This document shows, one piece after another, positions 1-15,400 of a stretch of 64,000 nucleotides of DNA. The notes beneath the pieces were generated by a model. It worked only from the letters and a program-made list of their open reading frames with translations, had not been told where the DNA came from and made no database searches. The stretch lies in assembly GCA_036785705.1 (NCBI GenBank), contig JAWUZG010000365.1:616137-680136 (forward strand), in the 5' to 3' direction. This DNA is from Acanthornis magna. Taxonomy: Eukaryota; Chordata; Aves; Passeriformes; Acanthizidae. The translations under genes and the position numbers were made by a program. The number at the start of each line of letters is the position of its first letter. Within the stretch, counting starts at the first letter, position 1.

Positions 1-789
1 TTCTACTACAGAATGTTGGTCTGCTAGTAGTTAGCTATTCATCAGAAGAAAAAAAGAAAAAGAAAAAAATTATCAAACAAACAACCAAAAAAAGCTGCAG
101 GAATAAACTCATTTGGGCAAATAGAGCATGTATTTGATGTGGTTTAGTCCTGTCCCACTCCAAAGCAGTACCGTATTAAAATACCAACAATTATATTGGA
201 AAAGATGCCAACAAGCTTATGTGTACAGAACTACTAATTTCTCTGAAACCACTACTTATAAAGCTCTCTACGAATTAAGCATATGATCTGTATTGAAAGG
301 AAGGTATGAATTGATTCAGGCCTTAGCTCAAACCTTCCAAATACTTATTTGGGGAATCTATAAGTATGGGTTAAAAAAACCCCAAAGATGTGCTCTCTGA
401 CCATCTGTTGAGCATAGATCTCTGTTTTCAGCTGCATGATAATATTTGGAAGACCAAGCTCAGACCAACCTGCACACCCATGGAAAACCAGAGCTTCTCA
501 TTCTAGAGAGCCCAACCAGCCTCGACAACATTGTACAGAGCCTGCAATATGCTCTGTATCACAACATGCTCCTCCACTGGGAGGACTCTGGTATGAATTC
601 AGGGACATGTGCCACATGCAGAAGTTCGTAGCAAGGAAACTTTCTCAGAGCCTAACTTCATGCAAGTCCCTGCACCTCAGAAAGTCTGAAACAGTGCTGA
701 AAACCAGCTGCTTACCTCCTAAGCAATTACCCACCCTACATGGTATGGACAGTTCGCATCTTTTGCGCACAGTGAATTCCAATGCAATT
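1..789. other. intergenic, nothing recognised
   Basis: AT-rich single-copy-looking sequence. Short reading frames near 436-849 have no recognisable domain, splice pattern or codon bias, and run into a CR1 fragment. I see no gene here. Confidence 0.5.
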
Positions 790-1150
790 CACAAAAACAT
801 TGAAGACGGCTGGAGAGAGCTTCTGCCCCTGCTCAGACAGGCTGCCTAGAGCAGGCTGCCCAGGACCGTGCCCCATCAGGTCTTGAGTATCTCCACAGAT
901 GGAGACTTTATACAACCTTTTTCAGTAGCTGATCACCCTAAGAGAGAAAAAGCTTTTTCTTTTGTTCGGATGGAACTTCATGGGGTTTTTATTTCTGCCC
1001 ATTGCCTCCTGTACCATCAGTGGGCACTGCTGAGAAGAGTATAGCTCCACCATTTTCATTCTCTCTAATTAGGTATTTATACACAGTGATAAAATTGCCC
1101 CTGAGCCTTCCTGTCTCCAGGCTCAACACATAGCTCGGTCAGCGGAACGT
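790..1150 (-). mobile_element. CR1 LINE fragment
   Basis: The text reads like the complement of the conserved CR1 3' region: an AGCAGGCTGCCCAGGACC-like segment, then 'atctccacagatggagact', 'gcccattgcctcctgt' and 'cctgagccttcctgtctcc'. It is diverged, so old. There is no coding capacity. Boundaries are approximate. Confidence 0.75.
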
Positions 1151-3262
1151 TTTTTGGATTGTTTTTTCAAATTTCAACATTACATCCTACGTTCTCTCAT
1201 TATCCACCTGCTTTTGATGTGGCATTGCCTTGCCCTCAGGAGAAGCAAGGTGGTTTTTTGTTTGCTTTTTAAGGAATGGATTTTTAAAAATTGGGGGGTT
1301 TGCACTACTTAAAGGGAAAGACTTGTCTTTAAACAACTATGATAATGACAGAAGACTCTAAATCATGCAATTAACAAGTATTAAAGCTTTTTCCTTAACA
1401 AATAATCTGATATTGCTCTCTTGAGGATTGCTTCTTCTTTTTATCCCCCAAATGCAAACAGCAAGCTGTTTACAAAGTCATTGAGACTAAATATTTTCTG
1501 AAGAAAAATAAATAAATTTCACCAAATAATAATCAGCTCTGGTGCTGCTTTCTGGGTTAGAGCACATACCTCTAGATACCAAAATTTTGTTGGACTTCAG
1601 TGGCAATGAAAGGTCTGGAAAGCGATGTGTAGAGCATTTGCTCTGTTTTTGGGGGGATAACCAATATCATGCAGCCCCTCTGCACAAGGGACAAGCAAGG
1701 ATAGGTGAGGCAGGGAATGGACACCATATGCTCTATCATATCTGATACAAGTTACTCCCCTTACAGGATAGCAAAGGACAAGACCACCAGTTAAATCAAT
1801 GGTGGCTTCAAATCACATCGGAGACTGAAATGTTATAATTTATGGCTTAAACATCTTCATGAAGGACTTTTGCCTATTGTAGCAAAACTGTACAAAAAAA
1901 CTGTACAGAACTGTACAGAAAAGCTGCAGAGCAAACCACCAAAACCCTGAATGGAGCTCTGAACTGTGCGCTGATGGAGATAAGATAAAGTAAAAACTCC
2001 GGGCTGGAGGAAAAGAACACATTCACAGAGGGGTCAAGCTTAGCACCTTTGGGGTAGAGACCATAGCCCCAGGGCTATCAGCTGCCAGGCCAGCACAGAC
2101 CCTGACACCAAAGGGTGGGGGGAAGAGAGGTTTTGGATGTGTAGTGAAAAAGCCTCTGGTCCAAGGCTGTGCAGACAGAGGAGCCCAACTGCCCTACTCT
2201 TCCTTCTTTCTTTCTCTCTTTTTCTTTCTTTCTTTCTCTCTCTTTCTCTCTCTCTTTCTTCTCTTTCTTCTCTTTCTTTCTATCTTTCTATCTTTCCCTC
2301 TTTCTTTCTCTCTTTCTTTCCTTCCTTCTTCCTTTCCTTCTTCCTTTCCTTCTTTCTCTTTGCCTTTTTTACTGTTACATAAAATATATCGATTCTTTGG
2401 CAGCAACATCTAACCTCATTTGGTTTTAACCTTTTTTTTTTTTTTTTTTTGCTATATTTCAAACCTTTCTGGGTTCAATCCATTTTATTCACAGAGATCT
2501 AGCTATCTTTGCTCTTCTGTGTTTAAACCCATTCATAACACATCATGACATAAAAATCATCACATCATCAATAACGACTCACCCTATCATGAAATAAAGC
2601 TCTGATGCAGTTCAATCACTGGGTTTACTACATCAGATCTTTATTTCATGAGGAAGATTTGTGTGAATGAAGTCATTTTTCCGACGCAGATTGTCTGGAC
2701 TGAACAAGGAGGACATGTCCCATCTGTGAGGTTTGTCCCACCTCCCAGAGCACTGGAAAGCCCAAGGCCGTTCCCTGCTAAGTTGACAGTAGGTTTCTGG
2801 CTTCTGAGGCCTTTTCTCACATGCATTCACTGACATCTCTGGTGCTAAAAGCAGTCCACACTCCAGCCTTTTCCAGCACTGGCACTCCCCAACCAACCTA
2901 TCCCAACAATGATACTGCTGAGGAAGCTCACGCAAACATTATAACTGTGAGACCTTCAGCTTCCTGCCAAAGGCAGTGATGGGTTTAAAACACTCCTGAC
3001 AGGGAGTCAGGGGAGTGTTTCCCTGACAGCAACAGGGAAAGGTTGAAAACCTTTGTTTTCCTAACAGATCTGGATAAAATCAGCCAAACTACAATAAAAT
3101 AAGGACAGAGGAAGTACCCACAGCTGACATGCTAATAAAAATTCTCTTTGAGAATAAAGACTTCCAGCGTACACAAGAAAGCAATCCTGAAGTACAAGCA
3201 ATCCACTGTACTTTAACTTCAGTTGCTCTCCACACCTCAGAAAAACAATTTTAAGACCTTAC
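1151..3262. other. non-coding stretch with simple repeats
   Basis: Holds the pyrimidine microsatellite at 2203-2370 and a T-run near 2431-2450. The final coding exon(s) of the FBXO15-like gene, which would lie at lower coordinates than 3263, were searched for here by eye and not recognised. A 100-codon minus-strand frame at 2633-2935 does not resemble the F-box protein. Confidence 0.4.
2203..2370. repeat. (CTTT)n/(CCTTT)n microsatellite
   Basis: About 170 bp of almost pure pyrimidine on the plus strand, built of CTTT, TCTT and CCTTCTT units. All reading frames through it (poly-Ser/Leu/Phe on plus, poly-Lys/Glu/Arg on minus) are artefacts of the repeat. Confidence 0.95.
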
Positions 3263-3465
3263 CTTAGAACTCTCTGCATGGAAGTAAGACAGTGTCTTGG
3301 TACCACACAACTCCAGCAAACAGGCTAAGAAAGCATCACTTTTTCCTTGAAACACCTGAAGACCGCAGGGCAGAAACACAACAGTGTCACAGCTGTCATG
3401 TTTCCAATGCACGTTTACAAGTTTCACTGTCCTGGAGCAAGGCATGTCAGGCGAGTAGAGCCACT
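3263..3465 (-). CDS. FBXO15: FBXO15-like coding exon (late region)
   Basis: Acceptor 'aaaatccag' and donor GTAAGG flank 203 bp (2 nt plus 67 codons). The incoming phase completes the codon left by the exon ending at 4358. It carries 'TVKLVNVHWKH' and 'GKSDAF', which weakly match the human protein's corresponding region. This is the least certain of the internal exons by similarity; phase agreement supports it. Confidence 0.6.
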
Positions 3466-6400
3466 CTGGATTTTTCAGGACAAGGATCCTAACATGCTTC
3501 ATTCTGATAGAGAATCACAGCAGGCCTTTGTAACTGTGTTGGGTTTGTGTGACCAGGTTTTGATAGCAGAGGGGCTACAAGGACAGCTTCTGTGAGAAGC
3601 TGCCAGAAGCTTCCCCTATGTTGAACACTGCAAATGCCAGCTCCAAAAATCCACCATTGGCCAAGGACAAGCCCATCAGCAATGGTGGTAGTGCCTCTGG
3701 GATAACAGATTTAAGAAGGGGGGTAAAAAAACCTGCACAATTGCAGCCAGACAAAGGCGTAAGAACGAGAGAAACAGCCCTGCAGACACTCGAGTCAGTG
3801 AAAAAAGAGGCACCGGAGCAGAGATTCCCCTGCATCTCATGGTGAGGCTGGCTGTCCCCCTGCAGCCCATGGAGGTCTATGCTGGAGGTCTATCCATCTT
3901 AAAGTTCTTAAAGTTCACAGTAACTTCCACAAATATATTTATATATTTAATCTGTCAGTGCACCCAAAGTATACTCGAGGAGAATTCTACTGAAACAAGC
4001 CTCCAAAACGTATGAGGACAAATTGTCTCTCCTTTATAAAATACAAGTGGAAGAAACATCAACCTGCACCAAAAGCTGTGCCACTGCATTATTAATGCTG
4101 CAGTGAAGCAAAAGAAAAGACCCTGACAATCTGCAGAATTTGTGTCCCAGGCCTGACACTGTCAATATGACAGAGCAGGCTGAGCACACCACACAAATTG
4201 CCATGCAGATATAAAGAAGCCACACAACAAACAGAGAGATCACTTACTCTTAAAATTCCATTTCAGTTTCTCCCCTTAAAACAGAGACACTGGATATAAG
4301 AAGACACAGCAGCAGGGATCATTTCTAAAGCAGGCATTATTGTTCCATCAACTTTACCTTTTCTGCAGAAGTGGCCATTGAATGTTCCACACAGGTACCT
4401 GCAGCTTCTGCCATGCAGATCCAGGTGCAGGCTGTAGTGATGGAGTCCACAGTCTGGGTCAGTATCATCCAGTAAAGGTCCATTAGGTGGAGGGGTAGAT
4501 TGGCTTGAAAAAAAAATAGAATTTAGCAACGGGGATGGCTTAATAGAAAGAAATTAAATACATGGCTGTACACGATCATCTTGAGAGAGTTTTGAAATCA
4601 AACATCTCTAGTTCCTCATGCTTCTTTTCAGCTAATACAGTGTCTAATACTGCTGATCAGCTGCTTGGCCTAGCCAAAGGCAGAAAATATGGCAGTCAGC
4701 TTTAAAAGGCACATCTGTTAAACTTCAAAACATGGACTTGTCTACGAAAAAGAAAAAAGCATCAGCTTAACTACAAATCTAAAAGCCCACTAGCTAGAAA
4801 CTTCTCTGAAACAGCAATTATTGGAATAATTTTGTTTGTGCCTAAGTAAATGAGTAACTACCACACACAAATGACCTGAAGAGACCAAATGCCAGAGGCA
4901 ACTGCACAGCTTCTACAAAGGATCCAAGTGGGCACTAAGGGAGATTGTGTAAAATCTCACCTTCTGTGGCAGAAGAGCCACACTAAGTTACCATGGGCAC
5001 TTAAGACTACTGGTTAGATACAACAATATCTGACCAGAAAGCTGAGGGGAAAATAAATTCCCCAAATAATGTTCTAAAGCTAAAAAACTCCATCTTTTGA
5101 AACAGCTTACAGTGTAAAAACAAGTATTGTATTATATTATATACTGCAATATACACATACATAAACACATCATAGGAAATCCAGCTAGGTTCTCAATAGG
5201 ACTGAAAGATAAAGTCTAACTTTCTCAATACTGCAAGTATTACTACAGTTGTATAACTAAATTATCTCCTTAATAGCATAACAATGGCAATATCGTAATA
5301 TGAAAATGCTTCTACACTTTTGTAAATCGTTACTGTAACTTGTTTATATTAAACAAGAATAGTTAATTACTGCCTAAATATAAACCTCTAACAGCAGTCA
5401 ATTTTAACTGTGAAACTCAAAGCTTTATTCAAAAGGTTATCTTTATTACCCACAAAGGAAAACCAAGCTTACACAACAGCAGAACCCAAAATGCTTCTCT
5501 CAAGAAGTTGATTATAACGAAGACTCGCCATAACAAAAGCAATTTCATTTGTATCCTGAAAAATTAATTAAAGTAGATGTATTTTTATGTGGAAATTCTT
5601 TTTTTCAGAGGGTCTTTCCAAGCATTAAAATTCATAGATAAATGCTGCTGCTTATTACTCTGCCAGTTACTGTAATAATGTTAGTAATGCCTTGCTCTAA
5701 CATTTGGACTCCTAAAACCTTTAGTGTCTTTTCACAAGAGTACAGAATATATAAAAAAAAAGATTAGAGCATTTCTATCTTATGGAGAAAGAGAGGGAAA
5801 CTAGCTATGCCAGGGCAAAAGTTATGAGAGCAATCCAAGAATTGTACTTCCCTAACTTCTACTTTCCACTTTAAAATAGGTACCTAAACAGAATCAAACA
5901 GCACTTACTCCCAACTACTGAAGCATCAAGTTTATTTTCATAGGTAAGGAACTATTTGCAAAGAGGGCTAACATCAGTGAGGGGTACAGAATTACTCAAG
6001 AGAAATGGTGAATTGCAAAGTAAAACCTTGGATGTCTTCACCAGATTATGTGCTCCTGGGAAAACATTAGGAACATAACCTTCTATAGATGCCTAAAGAA
6101 AACATAAATGTGAAAACTAAATAGAGACAGAGGTATGTATTTACTTCAAGAACACAGAATGCTAGGAAGCCAGCTTTTTTTCTTTAAATGTATTTTTTAA
6201 GTCATACATTTACAAACACCTAAGTCAATAGGAAAATTATTCACTGCCAGAAGTCTATTACTCTCCTGAAATGTGGGCGACTACTGTTTTCATCTCTCTG
6301 CGTTACCAGAAAATGACATCCCCTAATCAAACTTTTGGCTTCTTAACTACTTCTATATTTTCATAGTACAACATTACAGCTATAGAAGATATAACAAGGG

Positions 6401-9400
6401 AGATTTATCAAACACATAGTTTCTCAGTCTTTCTTTATCCAAATACCAGGAGGCCCATGTAACCTGTTTGTGGTTTCTATTATGCAGCTATGTGCAAAAA
6501 ACCAAGATATGTGGCATTTACAATTATTTCACCCTCTGACAGTTAACTACCTAGTTACTAACTACCTCTGCCTACACAGAGAGTAAGAACTGCTGCTCAG
6601 AAAAGCAAGCAGGGGAAATACACGAGAGTGAAGCACACAATTCTTAATGTCTATGTGGAACTTTGTTATGATAGAACCATTTCCAGGTGCTGAAAGAAAT
6701 CTCTTGCCAAGCGTGGGAGGGGCCAATGCATGAGCAAGACCATTGAGCCAACAACACAGGGACACCAGCCTACTAAACTTGTGAAGATACAAGAGAAATG
6801 GCTGTTGGTTTATCAGAGCTTTTCACAGACTGAGACAACCTGGAACAGACTCATGCAGGTCAGTTTTCTAGGAAATGGACTTTCAGTCTTACCTTAAAGA
6901 GTGAAAGAAATAGTCCGTCTGTGGTTTTAAACATTGCCTCTGGTGATTGTGCACAGCATGTTTGCAGCTGCAAATTAGGCACAGCTTGGAGGAACTATTC
7001 ATAGGCTCCCTAGGAAAGTTCCTGGCCAGTGCCAGACAGGCTAAACCTTCATCAATAACATGGCTGAGGGGAGGAAGAAAGGGCTGCCACCTCTGAATTC
7101 AGACCAAGAGCAGAACACCTGAGACAGGCTTCTACAGCGCCCAGCCCTGTGCAGCTGCAGGCAGACACTGAGGTCCCCGTGCATTCCGTGCAAAATGCCA
7201 ATTCCTTTTGCATAGGAGTCTGCTTCAGATGTTCCGTTCTGCCCTCTGAAGACATTCATCTCTACACCCACCCTACAGAGACTAAATGCTTAAGTTAGGC
7301 TCTTAATACCAAGAATGTAATACCCCCAAAAGGGCACAATTTAAAGCATTCCTACTGCTGGAGCAGGATATAGCTACCTGGTGATGGAGATGAAAGCTAA
7401 GTTGCTAGGTGGGAACTCATCACAGGGCATGGCACGAATCAGAGGAAGAAGCACATCTGTCCTCCAACCATTCTATTTAAAATTACTCTAGGATATCAAA
7501 CTTGGGCATGTGAAGACTGCAAAACAAATAAAACTGAATGCAGTATTTAATCTAGTATCTTACATAACTGATCTTTGAATTAGAAGTGAACCTTTTGAAA
7601 AGTATATATACTCCTACATTTTAGAATACAATAAATCGTCTTCTAGCTGTCCCTACATGCATTTGGTTGTTACTAGTTTAGAAAAGAGCTTTCAAAATCC
7701 AAAGGAAAAAAAACAAATTAAAAAAAACCCTCCCCAAATCCAAACTACAAGGCAAAAAAAAAATCTATTCCTTCAAGTCATAATAAAATATTGAAACATA
7801 ATGTTATCTTACCTTCCAATTTCCTACTAACAATCCTGGATTCAGACTGAAGAGCTGGACAAGCTCATCGGCACCAACTGCTACACTGCTTTCAGTCACG
7901 TTAGCAAGACTGTATTCAGCAATCAAGGCAAATCGACGAGGTCTTTGGAAAGAACACGCAGAATGCAGGAAAAAGGCTATGTCTCCTTATTCATGTAAAA
8001 GTTCAGCCTAATTTCATTTTTAACTGACTGGCTTAAGTCTGAGCAACAGCACAGGATGAGAATGGTTTTGAAAGCGTTTGGCATGCAGAGCCATAAACTA
8101 TACATTCAAACAACTACAGTGCACTAGCAGGATCTCAACCCCTAACAAGAAAAGAAGCAAAACCACTATATGATCTTCTAAAACACTCTTAAAAAAAAAG
8201 AACTTATGTGCTTGCCCAATTTTTCAAAATACCACAGAATTACTTTCCAATTCATTTTTGATACTTTATTGGTACTAGATAGAATCACTGAACATTTATC
8301 AGTGTCAAGCAAGCTACTAAGGTAAATTTTTCTTCCACAGAAGCAAAATTCAAAGGAAAGGACCAAATCGCACATATAATAAATTGTTTTTCTTAGAGGA
8401 AGCCTTCCTTTTTCAGAATTCTTTTTCTGCCTACAATTTTGCCTACAATTAAAGCCATTTAGCTCCAAAACACTCCTAAATAAAAGTTCATGGACAATCT
8501 TATGAACCAATGATGCATTAAAAAGAAAGAGCAGAAAGCAGAGTTTGCATTACCTATTCAGAATGAAGAAAGAAGTCTTTCTCAAACCCTTTTCCAACTT
8601 AGGCTCTTATCATATCCAAAACAGTTCCTAGATTTCCCAGCAGTATCACTGTAGTATCACCAGGGATGGAGCATCCACGACCTCCCCACACAACCTGCTC
8701 TAGTGTCTCACCACCCTCACAGTAAAAAGCTTCTTCCTAATCAACCTCAACCCTTTCCATCTTTAAGTCAATCAGGCTCATATTAATACAGGAACATTCC
8801 TAAACTCCCTGCACTACTGCCTTACGGTCTTAACACGGATATATTGAAATTGGTGAAACCACTCCTTTCATCTATATTCACAATCTCTAAAAACTTACAG
8901 TTCTGTGAAATAAATACACCAACTGCCTGCAAGCTTTTATTTTTTTAATAATTTACTACATATGAATCATCATCTTGGTAAAACAACTACATTTCCCACA
9001 TAATTTGACTGCAAGACTTTTTCAGCTGACTTTATACAAAAGCCTTCTTTTGATTTATTTATTTCTCAAGCAAATAGTTTGCTTCTGCTTGAGGAACCAG
9101 GTGTTTTGTAGGTGAACAATTCCCTCTTTTCAGAGCTCTGTGACTAGGGGCTTTGTGTAAGAAGCATGTAGCTGATACTGCACATAATGTACACATAGAC
9201 TCCAGATGTGTGCAGAACGCCTTAACAGCAACCAAACACCTCAAATAGACACTTTCCGTTTCAGTATCTTCTCAGAATATAATGAAAAAAACCTATTGTA
9301 CACACTTAAGCTAAGAAACAATAGATGTGCTGTGGACTGGTGTTTTTATATGCATGTACTGAAGACTGCACACATAGTTGAACACCAAGTTCCATAAACT

Positions 9401-12400
9401 CACACGCACACCTATCAGACACAAAATAAATTTTAACAACATAGATTACCTGACTGTAGCCACATAAATATTGATGGCATTTTCCAAGCTAAGTTTCTCA
9501 CAATAAATTCTCCTAGATTTACATGTTTCTTTCATGCTCATTTGTGTCTATGCCTTAAACCCAGCTTTCCAAGTCAGGACCTCTCAGCCTGAATATCACA
9601 TGCCAGTACCTACATTAACCTATGAATTAATGCCATAGCTTGTTGGATTATGCTATTTGCTGCCTTTTCAGGTGTGGCAACCTGGTTCAGGAACGGCACG
9701 GCGGCCAACCCCCAGCCGCTCGGGCCATCAGCTCACAGACACCAATGTGGTGGACGGCAAATGGCATTTATTGGTGATTAGCACCGCATTATATAACTTT
9801 GGTTACAACGTCACACCGGTCTGCTTACATCATAAACTAAACGCTATTGGCTACCTGGGGAGGGGTCCTATCTTTCCGTACAGCACGACATCTTCCGACT
9901 GCCACACCCTACCTACCCACAGCTATTTCTTGCTAAAAAGCTCTACCAATGAAGAGAAGAATATAGGAAGAAATACTACAGGGAAGCTTTCTAACAACGA
10001 GCTAACTTGTTGAGTCAAACCAATGTCAGACAGCTCCTACAGACACATTATCCACCAGTCACACCCAAAAAATCTTCAAAAATCCTCAGTTAAAACTCAC
10101 CCCTTCTTTTTGGGAGGTCTGCCCAGAGGAAGAAGCAATGGTGTAACTCCATACAGTTTTAGGGTTGACAGGATGTCTAAGCACAGCCAGTCTCTACCAT
10201 ACCAAAGCACGGTAACTGATGTGTCCTTAAACGATAGCTTTGGCTTCTCCATTACATGTTCTTTTCCATTTTTGTCCTTCAGTGCAATTACCCAACTCAA
10301 GCCAGAGACACTGTTATTTAGGAATTGAGAGGGGAGAGGGGTGTTTAAAACAAAATTCCCAAAGTGACAACAGTTAAACTATGCTTTCAACAGTTTTATA
10401 TTTCTACTAACTGCTACTTATGTTCCTCAGTTTCAGCAATTTCTAGATTATCATCGTATCTTCCCATTTTATAGCTCTATTTCTATACCCCCAAGCCATT
10501 AATATTTTGTACATTCTTCTCAAGTAAATCTCTTTGTGACAAGGCATTGCTTACTTCATAGCTTCTTTGCTCACAAATGGAAGACCTGTATAAGGATCTA
10601 GAGGTTTAGCGAGAAGCATTACTCTCGTTTTGAAGGCAGATGTCTGTTTGAAGATGGATTCATTCTTCCAGTACCCAGGGTTCTTATCATGTAGAGCATC
10701 ACAGCCCAAAGAAACAGTTTCTGGTTGTTTAGGCTTCATTTTCCACATTGTCCATTTTGGTTGCAAAGCACTGGAATAGAGTTTCAGCCAAAGTCCACTG
10801 AAAATAAAAATAGAATGAAGAGGAATAAATTTCAAGAACAGTCACTCAATTTTTATACACACATCTCAGCTACCACCAAGCTGAAATGTTAGCACAATGT
10901 TAGCACAATGTTAGCACAAAAACAGTCTTGTCTGCCTTCTTCAAAATATGGGATCCAGGATGAAGCTCAGGGACAGCAGAGCCATAGTCAGCAATGGAAG
11001 TGAAAACTGATAAAGGTTAAGCAGTAAATTTTGAAAATTCCACCCCAAAACAATGATGCATCCTCCTCACAGAAAATCAGCTAGTGGAGAAAGTGTTTTA
11101 ATACCTTTTATTCAACAAAGGTAATCTGTACACTTCAAGTTTCTCACACAGATACAGCAGAAAGTGGAGTGGAGGAGGACAATCAGATTCACACCTTTGC
11201 TTGGTGTTACCAGAGTCACGTCAATCCCTTCTTCACTCTTTGGAAAAGCTCAGAGAAGACATGACTTTCTGAAGACAAAGAAACATGTGACAGTAATGAT
11301 GGGTTCATCTCCTTCACGCCAGGAAAACTAGGAGGTCACATTTCAGCCCTCTAGGACATTTCAGTATCTCTAGGACAGTTCATGGAATACTGAATACAGG
11401 AACCGACAAGAATTCGAACAATAATCTGTGAATGCAGGTTTCCAGTAAGTTTTCTAATTTTAAAGTGCCAGACATACACTTCACATAACTGCACTAAAGA
11501 AAATTAATGGGAAGGGCAACAAATTCTCAAGAGACATTTTCTACCATTAATTGGCAAGACTACCTTTACCAATCCTCACTCATCCCCAGGCAAACTTAGG
11601 CTGCTATGCTTTGTATTGCATTTTGCCCTCTCCTGAAAGCATTCAAGGACTGAATCCATCCCACATTGCCTCCTACCCACAACAAAGATATCAGACACTT
11701 CTCTTTTAAGACCAGGAAAGGCAACCAAGTTACCAGATAGCACAAAACATTTCTGATGGAGAGGGGAAGTTCTTTTTTAACCCCAAAGTGGTTTAGAACT
11801 GTCCGGCAATGTAAACAAAGGAGAGATGTGCTTGACATACAATCATTGGGGGAAATTGAGCTATCATCCAACTGGTCCTAATCAGCCTAAAAAGTCCAGT
11901 AAAATAACCTGCTATGAAAGTCTCCTGTTAACTAGAAACCCCTCCCCAACTCCCCCTCCCCTCCATCCTTTCTTTCTTGGAGAGACATACTCCGCATCTT
12001 ACTCTATGATGCTGAAAAGACAGCGCTTAGCAGTAGGCATTTCCTGCATTTTCAAGTTACAGATTCAGCAATTTAGCTGACTGAAGACAGACTAATCACA
12101 AATACCTACCATCCTTGTCCTCACTCTCAGTTATATATTGCTTCTTCCTTTCCAAAAACAGTGCTGTGCAACCAAAGAAATTAGTTCAAGCTCAAAAATT
12201 CAGTTAGGGTAGGGAGACAGAGGAGAAAACGAAGGAGGACCTGGAATCACAAATGTTTAGGAAAGTATCACTGCCCTTTCATCCTCAAGTCCCATTTGTG
12301 CACATTTTCTAATCTCTGTTGAGAGTAGAAAATGGAAACAGACATCATCGAGATGGAGGCAAATAAATCATCCTGCCCTGAGCAGCCACAGTGATTTCAT

Positions 12401-15400
12401 CCTGCCTTACCACCCTGAAGTGGAAAATGCATACTAAGATAATTTGTGTCAACTATGCAATTTTTATCTACACTGACCTGCTGACAATCTCAACACATAC
12501 ATCTGGATTACAGTCTTCCCTTTAAATTCATCGGTTCTAAAGGTGTCAAAGCCAATGTAAACCAATTGACTGTATAAGTTTTGGCAAATAAGGGAAAACG
12601 GATTCATACTGGATGCAGCAACTTCCTATACAGGAAGACATTTTCTCATTCAAACAACACTAATGCAGTACAATCCTAGAAAATCAAAGGATACTCAGAC
12701 ATCCTAGTTATCACATATCAACCCGGGTCTCTCCTCCTTTTCCTTTCACAAAATTGTCGTGATACCGGTAGGAGCAATTGGTGTACTCTGTATAAGCAAT
12801 CCTTAGACAAAAAGTGTCAGTATTTATCTTCATCTCTTTGGTTTCAATTTAGAAATCACCAAAATTTGACCAACAGAGCAACAGATAAAAACCACTAGTG
12901 AATCATTTGATTGAATCAACCCCTCTACAAAAACCTGATGAAAGAACTAAATAAGCAGAACTTCAAAATGGTGAAAGCTATGACCATTCCACAAAGCTAC
13001 TGGTGACACACAAGTTAGGATCACTCGAGCAGAAAAGTTTGTGCAAGTGCATGTGAATACAAACAAATATATGCAAGTTTTAAAACAAAAAAAAAGTGCT
13101 AATAGCAACATTTCAAAGCACTGGATTTAGTTTTTGCCTCATAACTCCCATTAAACAACAGGGCTTGCACAGCTAGAATTCCATGCAACACATCCTGTGG
13201 GCTATGCAGTGCAATTTCGGCAGAGTAACTGCACACAGGTACAAGCATCAGTGCTCTGGCATCAGAGAAACTAAATTAGAAAGACTCATAACTCAGATAA
13301 CTACAACTGGAGCATGACTGAAACCTTCCCTCTTCCTTACTGGTCACTGGCCAGGTCATAGAAGCGCTTATTCACACAACCGGCAGACAACAGGGACACA
13401 GGATCCAAATAGGAAAATGCCTTCAGCAGCATTTCTGATGGCATGTTGGGAAACAAGAGACGAATACTGTTACACTTGCCTGCAAACTCCGGAAACTGCA
13501 ATGGCAGAGAATTTTAATTTCAAACCAGAGAAAAACAGAAGAGGTGGAAACCAGCAGCTTGTAAATAGATGAATCAAAAATCACCTGAAGAGGAATCAAA
13601 AGTCACCTGAAGAGTTAAACTGGAATTTGGGTTCTATTTTCAGTCTCCAGTATGTGGCATTTGCCTAAAATAATTAATCAAAACTTATTCAAGTGGCATA
13701 GCACTATTACATGAAAAGTTATGGGTTTGCATTTTCATTAAACTTTGTTAACTTTAACCCAATTTGCCATGAAACTACCTCATTTAGCTTCAGTTTCTTA
13801 TTGCTCGTACCGTGACTTTAACATTTATTCCACAACGACCAGCTTTTCCAAAACTGCAGATATATTCACTCTCCCTCTTGACTGTGGTGTCCCATCTCAA
13901 GATGCACCAGGACAGAAATGATCATGCTCTACCTCATCATAATCTTCAAATGCTATGTGCTCAGGGGTCTCGCACAATTCTCATTTATGTCAAAAGAAAG
14001 ATGTGAACTTCAAAGCAAGAGCCAAGTGGCATCCTGAAAATGTCAATGTCTCTGTGCCTCTGGAAAGCTTTGGAAAATGAAAGCGCCAGTCTAAGCCTGA
14101 CAAGCAGAACATACCCTGGAGATGAGCCAACATGGTTTTTGTATTAACAGATAGAAACCTCGTACCATTTGAGCAGTACCTTGTAACTACACGGAGTTTA
14201 AAATACATGGATTTTATACTTTGATTTTCTCAAGCGTTGATTACGGTCAAATCACTGCTGAAAATACAAGGTGCTGTGAAAGTCAACACCCCAGGTGTGG
14301 CTCTCGTCCTTTTACTACTGTTATTTGCAACACTTGATTTATAGCATTATTTCAGAAGCAGAGAGCTTTAAAGAGTAGCATGATAATGCCAATACCTCAA
14401 TGATTGTATTACATTCAGAATCTTAGTTGCATAAACATAGAGGCAATGTGCCAAAACTTTCAATGTGCCAACACTTCCACTCTTCCACTCCTACTCTTTG
14501 TGTAAAGACATACTCACCTCTCAATGCACGCATTTGGTTTTGGTTTTATGGTAGGTGTCGAATACAGACTTTTAATTCCAGCATTTTTGGTCTCAGAGCA
14601 TTCCCCAGGCCTGGCAGCAAAGGTCCTTAACCTAGTTGTAAGAAAGAAAAGCTGTTAAGAGTCACATATCTACAAAATGAAGAAATACGCATCCTGTGCA
14701 AACCTAGACAGAACATTTCAACCAAGGCAAGATTCGGGGAATACATCATATGGCAACTCAGTACTAGCAGTTCACTGATTTGAACAACTATGCCCAGGTT
14801 AAAATACCTGGCATCAGGAAGATTCAGATTTAAACTCACAGCTGTCATTCCTGTGATTCATCTCTCACAGTGGTCAGAAGGGAACAGTGTCACTCCCCCA
14901 AATCACTTTGAATCCAGCAGAGATCTGTTACCTTTAGACAGCTGCACCACTGTGGCCACCACAACCAACCTCAACACAGGCCCCTCCAGCAAGTCAAACT
15001 CACTGATTAATCCTCTTTTTTACAGCATTACTCTAGAGACGTTTTTGAGCCATCCAACTTTACTAAGCTATTAAAAGATACCAAATACCTTGAAACTTCC
15101 TCAAAAACTGTTGAGGTTCAAAAAGAGTTTCCTTGAATACATAACAGAATCATACATGAAACAAAGCTGAAGTCTCATTTCAGATCTTCCCCAGCTAAAA
15201 TACTCAAAATCTGAGAGATAAGCGTTATTTCCACAGGCAAACAGATATCAATGTTTTTATAGCTCATCAGTGTTGCAAAATGTGGAATATGTAAAATTTT
15301 CTTAAGAAATTATGTTCTTTGATGTTTGATCTTTGTGTACTTTCAAGCCTAAACAGCTTGGAAAGGAGATTCAATCCATGAAAACAGAGAGCAGCTCGGG

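Noticed and set aside
2194..2462. Lys/Glu/Arg-rich and Ser/Leu/Phe-rich frames
   Set aside because: Simple-repeat translation.
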